Part shown: positions 59,289 through 64,000 of the stretch, in pieces | Numbering within the stretch: position 1 is the stretch's first letter | How the letters are laid out: every line of letters starts with the position of its first letter | Made by a program: the position numbers and the translations under genes | Source: Pseudomonas wadenswilerensis | Lineage (GTDB): Bacteria; Pseudomonadota; Gammaproteobacteria; Pseudomonadales; Pseudomonadaceae | Reading direction: 5' to 3' | DNA length: 64,000 nt | NCBI RefSeq assembly: GCF_900497695.1 | Contig: NZ_UIDD01000007.1 | Coordinates: forward strand, 558,001-622,000 | Notes under the pieces: model-generated | Seen by the model: only the letters and a program-made list of their open reading frames with translations | Databases searched by the model: none | Told to the model about the DNA's origin: nothing

Positions 59289-61031
59289 TCAGGACTCGCT
59301 GGCGTAAACCTGCTTGCCGGCGAAGTAGGTCTTGAGCACCCGGGTCTCGAACAGGTCCTCGGCGCTGACCTTGAACACATCGCGATCGAGCACGATCAGG
59401 TCGGCCTGCTTGCCGGGCGCCAGCGAGCCGATCTGCCGCTCCAGGCGCAGGGCTTTGGCGGCATTGAGGGTGTAGGCCTGGAACATGACCTGGCGATCGA
59501 CGCTTTCCCCGGCGTTGAGCACACCCAGCGGGCCCTTGCGGGTCATGGCCTGGGCAATGGCGTTCCACGGGTTGGGGCTGGACACCGGCCAGTCGCTGGC
59601 GCCGGCGATCACTGCACCGGCCTGTTGCAGCGAGTGCGCCGGGTATTGGTAGGCGTAGGCCTGGGCGCTGACGTAAGGTTTGACCAGCTCGACCGTGTAG
59701 TTCTCGCCGGTTGCCCACAGCAGTTGCATGGAGGCGATTACCCCCAGTTGCTTGAAGCGCGCAAAGTCCTTGGGGTCGACCAATTGCAGGTGGCTGATGC
59801 TGTGGGCGAGCGGCGTGCCCTGCAGCGTGCGCGCATAGGCGACGCCATTGAGCGACTCGCGCACCGCCCGGTCGCCGACCGCATGCATGTGCACGATCCA
59901 GTCACGCTGCTCGGCCGCCGCCACCAACTCGCCGAAGTGCTGCGGCTCGATCAGCAGTTGGCCATTCTTGTGGCTGTTGCTGTACGGGGTGATCACCGCC
60001 GCCGTCTGCCCGGGGTATTCCAGCACGCCATCGACGAACACCTTGATGCCCGGAAAGCTCAGGTTGGGCACGCCTTCGAACTGCTTCACGACCTTGGCCA
60101 GCACCTCAAGGTCCGCCGGCCGGCTCTTGGGGTTGGTGATCATCAGCGCCGCGACATGGGCATTGAGCTCGCCCCGTTCGGCCAGTGCCCGGTACAACGG
60201 AAGCACGCCAACCGTCTGCGCGGTGGCCTTGAAGTCGAACAGCGAGTCACCGCTGCCGGCATTGGCCGCGGCATCCATCCAGGCGGTGACGCCGTACTGG
60301 TTGTTGACCCTGACCGCCTCGCGCGCGGCCTTGAGCATCACTTCCTGGCTGGCCGCAGGAATCTGGCTGCGTACCTGGTCCCAGCGCGCTTCGGCAAAGT
60401 AGCCGTTGGGGGTGAAGTCGACGTCATGCCCGACATAGCTGCGGTCCTGTTCGGACAGGCCCTTGACCAGCGCAGCATCGATCTGCAAACGCTTGAGCAT
60501 GGCCTGGTTGGCCCAGCCGGTGTGGCCGTCGATGCCACTGAGCACCAGCGGCTGGCGGGCCCAGCGGCCCTGGTTGAACAGCTGGCCAAGCTCGCGGCTG
60601 TTGTCCCAGTAGGCCGAACTCACCCCGGCGATACTGATCACCTCACCCGCCTTGCCGCGGCCTTGCCCGACCTCGGCCAGGATCCACTGCTCAAGCTCGG
60701 GCAGCGGCTTGACCTCATCCTGCAGGTTGGCCCCGAGGCTGTCGAAGGCCGCCACCACCGGGTGGCTGTGGCTGTCGATCATGCCGGGCATCAGCACCTT
60801 GCCCGCCAGGTCGATACGTTGCGTGTGGGCATCGGCCAGGGCCTGGATCTGTGCGTCGCTGCCCACTTGCAGGACCTTGCCATCCTTGACCGCGACCGCT
60901 TGCATCAGGCCCTGGCCGGGTTCGGCGGTGAACACCTTGCCGTTGAACAGCACCAGGTCCGCAGCGGCCAATGCCGGCAGCGCAGAACAGGCCAGCGCAG
61001 TGGCCAACAGCGTGGGAATCAATCGTTGCAT
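59289..61031 (-). CDS. Exported amidohydrolase, YtcJ-like
   Basis: 580 residues with signal peptide (residues 1-22, ending LAAAD). It is a metal-dependent amidohydrolase of the YtcJ/imidazolonepropionase-like group: LVLFNGKVFTAEPGQGLMQA, KVLMPGMIDSHSHPVV (metal His pair, near residue 80), IVHMHAVGDRAVRESL near residue 365, and SDWPVSSPNPW near residue 480. Substrate unknown. The ATG at 61031 is followed by the signal. Same strand as the TorF porin and the LuxR regulator, suggesting a catabolic unit with porin-assisted substrate entry. Confidence 0.87.
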   Translation of the reverse strand: MQRLIPTLLATALACSALPALAAADLVLFNGKVFTAEPGQGLMQAVAVKDGKVLQVGSDAQIQALADAHTQRIDLAGKVLMPGMIDSHSHPVVAAFDSLGANLQDEVKPLPELEQWILAEVGQGRGKAGEVISIAGVSSAYWDNSRELGQLFNQGRWARQPLVLSGIDGHTGWANQAMLKRLQIDAALVKGLSEQDRSYVGHDVDFTPNGYFAEARWDQVRSQIPAASQEVMLKAAREAVRVNNQYGVTAWMDAAANAGSGDSLFDFKATAQTVGVLPLYRALAERGELNAHVAALMITNPKSRPADLEVLAKVVKQFEGVPNLSFPGIKVFVDGVLEYPGQTAAVITPYSNSHKNGQLLIEPQHFGELVAAAEQRDWIVHMHAVGDRAVRESLNGVAYARTLQGTPLAHSISHLQLVDPKDFARFKQLGVIASMQLLWATGENYTVELVKPYVSAQAYAYQYPAHSLQQAGAVIAGASDWPVSSPNPWNAIAQAMTRKGPLGVLNAGESVDRQVMFQAYTLNAAKALRLERQIGSLAPGKQADLIVLDRDVFKVSAEDLFETRVLKTYFAGKQVYASES

Positions 61032-61043
61032 TGCAGCGCTCTC

Positions 61044-61052
61044 TTGTTGTTA
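61044..61052 (-). promoter_or_regulatory. Crc/Hfq CA motif before the amidohydrolase gene
   Basis: TAACAACAA contains AACAACAA, matching AAnAAnAA, adjacent to the AAGAGAG ribosome site 13-21 nt before the start at 61031. Confidence 0.5.
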
Positions 61053-61113
61053 TCGGGGCTGGTCACACCCTATAGAGCGCAGCAAGGCAAGGGACCTCTG
61101 CAAATGAGGAGGG

Positions 61114-62103
61114 TCAGGCAGTTTTTTCCGCCACCGGCAGCGCCGCACGCAAGGCCGCGCCCAGTTCCACCTTGCTCTTGACCCCCAGTTGCACGTAGCA
61201 ATTGCGCAGGTAGGTGCGCACGGTTGCCGGGCTCAAGGACAGGATCCGGGCGATTTCCTTGTAGGAGTGACCGGCAGCGAACAGCATGGCTGCGGTGCGC
61301 TCGCGGGGGGCCAACAGCACCCCTGGGGGTGGCGCCTCCAGCGACAGGATTACATGCTCGCCGTTGCCACTGAGGGTCAGGCTGCTGCGGCCCAGGCGCA
61401 TCACGCAGGGCGCCCTGGCAAGTTGCGCGCTCACCTGCGGCGGCAGCAGCGAGCCGCTCCAGCCCGGCAGCGCTTGCTCGATCGCCGCGCACACGCGCGC
61501 GCCCACATACAGCAGGCTGCCATCCAGACGGGCAATGCCAAAATCGGCAGCAGCGTTGCCGGTATCGAGACGGATCATGTCCTGCACCTGAAAGCGCCAC
61601 AGTTGCAGCAGCTGCTCGCAGAAGGCGGCGAACAGTTCATCCTCGCTGTCGCTGAAAGCAGCATCGTGCTGGCCTCGGTACAGGCAGACGTAGAAATTCA
61701 GACCGCTCTGTGGCAACTCGAAGGTGATGCACATCAGGTGGTAGAGGTCGTAACGGCGGGCGAACACATTGACCGCTTCGTTGGGGTCGGTGAACTCGCT
61801 GTCGCGCACGACCTGCCCCGGCCGCTCCAGGGTGGTGTGGGCGAAGCAGTCGATGCCGGCGACTTCGCTCCATTCGCGGGCAAAGGCCGGCGGCAGGTCG
61901 ATGCGCCCGTGCATCCAGCTTTGCGGCGGCGCACTGGCGACAGCGCCGGACATCTCGCCCCACCAGGCCGAGGCGAACGGCACGAGCGCGCGAAACGCCT
62001 GCAGGCCCTCGGCGATGAAATGCGAACCGCCGCGCTCGCGGGCAAGGCTGGCCAGTTGCAGGACACAACGATTGAATGCCTTGAACTGGGTACTGCTGAG
62101 CAT
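61114..62103 (-). CDS. LuxR-family transcriptional regulator
   Basis: About 329 residues from ATG at 62103 (GGGG 8 nt upstream; a GTG at 62148 would add 15 residues). The N-terminal ~250 residues form an unassigned sensor domain with several Cys and Trp (ALVPFASAWWGEMSG near residue 40). The C-terminal LuxR HTH is clear: LAPRERTAAMLFAAGHSYKE followed by IARILSLSPATVRTYLRNCY. No autoinducer-binding domain was recognised. It probably controls the adjoining amidohydrolase-porin genes, in response to an unknown signal. Confidence 0.85.
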   Translation of the reverse strand: MLSSTQFKAFNRCVLQLASLARERGGSHFIAEGLQAFRALVPFASAWWGEMSGAVASAPPQSWMHGRIDLPPAFAREWSEVAGIDCFAHTTLERPGQVVRDSEFTDPNEAVNVFARRYDLYHLMCITFELPQSGLNFYVCLYRGQHDAAFSDSEDELFAAFCEQLLQLWRFQVQDMIRLDTGNAAADFGIARLDGSLLYVGARVCAAIEQALPGWSGSLLPPQVSAQLARAPCVMRLGRSSLTLSGNGEHVILSLEAPPPGVLLAPRERTAAMLFAAGHSYKEIARILSLSPATVRTYLRNCYVQLGVKSKVELGAALRAALPVAEKTA

Positions 62104-62184
62104 TGGCCAACCCCGCTTGCTGCCGATCTGTGGCGCCGACAGTGCCACAGGGGGTGGGATAGCGTCCAGCCTGCGCCGCTGTGG

Positions 62185-63357
62185 CTAAACGGTCGTCGGC
62201 AAACCCGATTGCAGTTGCCGCTCTACCCACCAGGACAGCGGCAGGGTCAGCAGCAGGATTGCCGCGAGCGTCATCACTGCCGCCGTGATGCCGGCCCCAT
62301 CGCCTACCCGCCCAAACACCACCGGTGCCAGCGCGCCACCGCCGATGGTGCCGGTGTAGAACAAGGCAAAGGCCTGATCGCGCTTGCCCGCCCCCGTCAG
62401 TTCCGGCACCACCCCGTACAGCACTGACGAAGTGCCATTGAGCACCAGGCCCAGCAGCGGCAACAGCGCCAGCATCGCCGTCAGCGGCAAAAACAGCATC
62501 AACACGATCAGCAGCGCGGTCAGCGACTCGGTGCACCACACGGTTTTCATCATGCCGATGCGCGCGCCCAGGTAGCCGCACAGCAGCTTGCCGAAAGCGC
62601 CGCCGACGAACAGCAGCATCAACGCCAGGCCGATACCCGCAGAGCCTGCGCCCTTGCCTTGCAGCAGGAACGGCAGAAAGGTCAGAAAACCCATGCGCAC
62701 TGCGCTATCGAGGGTGCCGGTCAGCAGCAATGCGGCCAGGCCATTGCTGGACTCGTTGCCACTGGCAATGACGGGTTTGCGCGGGCTCGACGCCAACGAG
62801 GTCTGCGGTGCAACCAGCCACCAGAGCACGGCAGCGACAGCCAGGCCTAGCAGGCCCAGCACGGTCACACTGGTTTGCCAGCTGGTCACCAGCAACAGCA
62901 AGCCGACCCCGGCGGGCACCAGCATCTTGCCGATATCACCGGCAAAATTGTAATGCGCCAGCGCCTCCTTGACCCCGCCCCCGGCCTCATGGGTGTCGGT
63001 GACCAACGAGGACGCCAGGGGGTGTTGGGTACTGGCGCCAAGGCCGCCCAGCAACAACGCGAACAGCAGCATGCCCAGGCCACCGGCCTGCCCGACAACC
63101 AGGTAAGCCAGCCCGGCCAGGGCGGTGCCGCCCACTAACAGCCGCTCCCGGCCCCAGCGTTTCGCTGCGCGGCTGGCCAGCAGCTGCAGGCCAGCCATCA
63201 TCCCGGCATAGGCGCCACGCAGCAGGCCGACCTGGACGAAGCTCAGGGCAAACTGCGCCTGCCACAGCGGCAGCAATACGTAGATGACGTCGGTGAGGCC
63301 ATCGTGCACGGCGTGGGCCATGCTCGCGGCGAACAGTGAACGGCAACGGATGTTCAT
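62185..63357 (-). CDS. MFS transporter, fosmidomycin-resistance-like
   Basis: A 390-residue major facilitator with twelve helices. SMAHAVHDGLTDVIYVLLPL near residue 12 and AGDIGKMLVPAGVG near residue 143 resemble the Fsr/fosmidomycin resistance group. ATG at 63357. The gap to the LuxR gene is 81 bp and both run the same way, so they may be co-transcribed. Likely an exporter; substrate unknown. Confidence 0.85.
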   Translation of the reverse strand: MNIRCRSLFAASMAHAVHDGLTDVIYVLLPLWQAQFALSFVQVGLLRGAYAGMMAGLQLLASRAAKRWGRERLLVGGTALAGLAYLVVGQAGGLGMLLFALLLGGLGASTQHPLASSLVTDTHEAGGGVKEALAHYNFAGDIGKMLVPAGVGLLLLVTSWQTSVTVLGLLGLAVAAVLWWLVAPQTSLASSPRKPVIASGNESSNGLAALLLTGTLDSAVRMGFLTFLPFLLQGKGAGSAGIGLALMLLFVGGAFGKLLCGYLGARIGMMKTVWCTESLTALLIVLMLFLPLTAMLALLPLLGLVLNGTSSVLYGVVPELTGAGKRDQAFALFYTGTIGGGALAPVVFGRVGDGAGITAAVMTLAAILLLTLPLSWWVERQLQSGLPTTV

Positions 63358-63449
63358 GCAGTGAAGGCTCTGGCCGGAAGACCAGAGCCTTTATAGACCA
63401 CAGGTTTTGCTGAACACCAATACCGATTTCAGACCGATTGATACCGGAA

Positions 63450-64000
63450 TCAGTACACCGCGCCCACCGGATAGACGAACGCATTGACGTCATAGAACGG
63501 CGTGCGCTGGTAGAACCAGTGCAGGCGGGCGCTGGGGCTGGCGGCGAAGGCCTTGTCGCTCTTGAGTTTCTTGTCGAACTCGGCCTTCAAGTCCGGACTC
63601 TCGGCGAGCATCTTGCGCGCCATTGGCTCCATCACGTATTCCTCGGGCTCTTCAGCCGCCACCAGGGTCGCGTTGAAAAAGCCCCAGGCCCAGAACGAGT
63701 CCGGGCTTTCGGGGTACAGCAGGTTGACCGCCAGCACGCCCAACGGCTGGTCGGTATCGATCACCACCGAACCCGCCGGGAAGGTCTGCAAGCGCTCCAG
63801 CGGTTTGGCCACGCCGCTGACCAGCAAACGCCCTTCGTAACCCGGGATCTGGTTGCTTTGCGTGCGATCGGGCTCGAAGCCACCTGCCACTTTCACCTCA
63901 TCCATGCGATACAGCGTCACCGCAATCGGCGTCGGTTTGTCGAGGGTAGTCATGTGAATGCCATGGGCCTTGAGCCGGGCAATCACCTCGCGCCACTGCC
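63450..64000 (-). CDS. M14-family zinc carboxypeptidase-like protein (C-terminal part)
   Basis: Last ~183 residues of a longer gene; the frame is open to the right edge. The segment WREVIARLKAHGIHM, EVKVAGGFEPDRTQ, LPAG-like TFPAGSVVIDTDQPLGVLAVN, SPDSFWAWGFFN, YVMEPMARKMLAESPDLKAEF and AASPSARLHWFYQRTPFYD is the typical C-terminal non-catalytic part of large bacterial M14 peptidases. The catalytic zinc domain would be upstream and is not visible, so activity cannot be judged. The in-frame GTG at 63986 is internal, not a real start. Confidence 0.8.
   Translation of the reverse strand, partial: QWREVIARLKAHGIHMTTLDKPTPIAVTLYRMDEVKVAGGFEPDRTQSNQIPGYEGRLLVSGVAKPLERLQTFPAGSVVIDTDQPLGVLAVNLLYPESPDSFWAWGFFNATLVAAEEPEEYVMEPMARKMLAESPDLKAEFDKKLKSDKAFAASPSARLHWFYQRTPFYDVNAFVYPVGAVY

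Noticed and set aside
59238..61181. 647-codon plus-strand frame opposite the amidohydrolase
   Set aside because: Antisense shadow; the amidohydrolase motifs on the minus strand are unambiguous.
1..64000. CRISPR array, tRNA or rRNA genes
   Set aside because: No regularly spaced repeats and no cloverleaf or rRNA sequence were recognised anywhere in the window.

Overview
The window looks like chromosome of a Pseudomonas putida-group bacterium. The evidence is high-GC DNA with typical codon use, many P. putida-type REP elements (paired GCCGGC..GGCTCCCAC palindromes), an intact D-lysine catabolic cluster (dpkA, rpiR-type regulator, ABC transporter, amaD), a muxABC-opmB efflux operon and Pseudomonas-specific small families such as DUF1652. 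No tRNA, rRNA, CRISPR array or transposase was seen.

Layout. 1-4.3 kb: the N-terminal part of a large multicopper oxidase of the MnxG/McoA (manganese oxidase) type running off the left edge, a lytic transglycosylase, and a two-gene orphan type II secretion set (gspG, gspF). 4.35-5.9 kb: a TPP riboswitch followed by two TenA-family thiaminase II genes. 5.9-12.4 kb: a stand-alone tyrosine recombinase, a lipoprotein, a DUF1345 membrane protein that overlaps antisense with the elongated tail of an aminotransferase, DUF1652, and an MHYT-GGDEF-EAL signalling protein. 12.7-21.8 kb: the muxA-muxB-muxC-opmB RND operon with a striking heptamer inverted-repeat array between muxB and muxC. 22-25.5 kb: thiol peroxidase tpx, an HAAAP-type amino-acid permease and an aromatic aminotransferase. 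25.6-32.1 kb: D-lysine uptake and conversion to L-pipecolate. 32.3-35.6 kb: a DUF1624 membrane protein, a small Gly-rich membrane protein, an HpaR-like MarR regulator and a class-C26 gamma-glutamyl hydrolase.

35.6-41.7 kb has the character of an accessory insertion: a more AT-rich RarD-like permease, a MOSC protein, and a tightly coupled five-gene operon encoding only exported proteins (a small periplasmic protein, a trypsin-like protease, an HExxH gluzincin, an astacin-like metzincin and a DUF1353 lipoprotein). This protease cassette is the best candidate for an undescribed system here.

41.7-64 kb: a DMT permease with a divergent LysR regulator; two parallel ECF sigma / FecR / TonB-dependent receptor modules with Fur-box-like sites, the first preceded by an M16-family protein lacking its zinc motif and the second followed by two lipoproteins; a YheO-type regulator with a PhzF protein; a chromate transporter; a LuxR regulator, amidohydrolase and TorF-type porin group; a fosmidomycin-resistance-like MFS exporter; and the C-terminal end of an M14 carboxypeptidase cut by the right edge.

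Regulatory themes visible in the sequence: a TPP riboswitch with a possible Shine-Dalgarno sequestering pair; Fur boxes before both ECF genes; a near-identical AT-rich motif at both fecR-receptor junctions; Crc/Hfq-type CA motifs at translation starts of catabolic and transport genes; and several perfect palindromes that look like operators.
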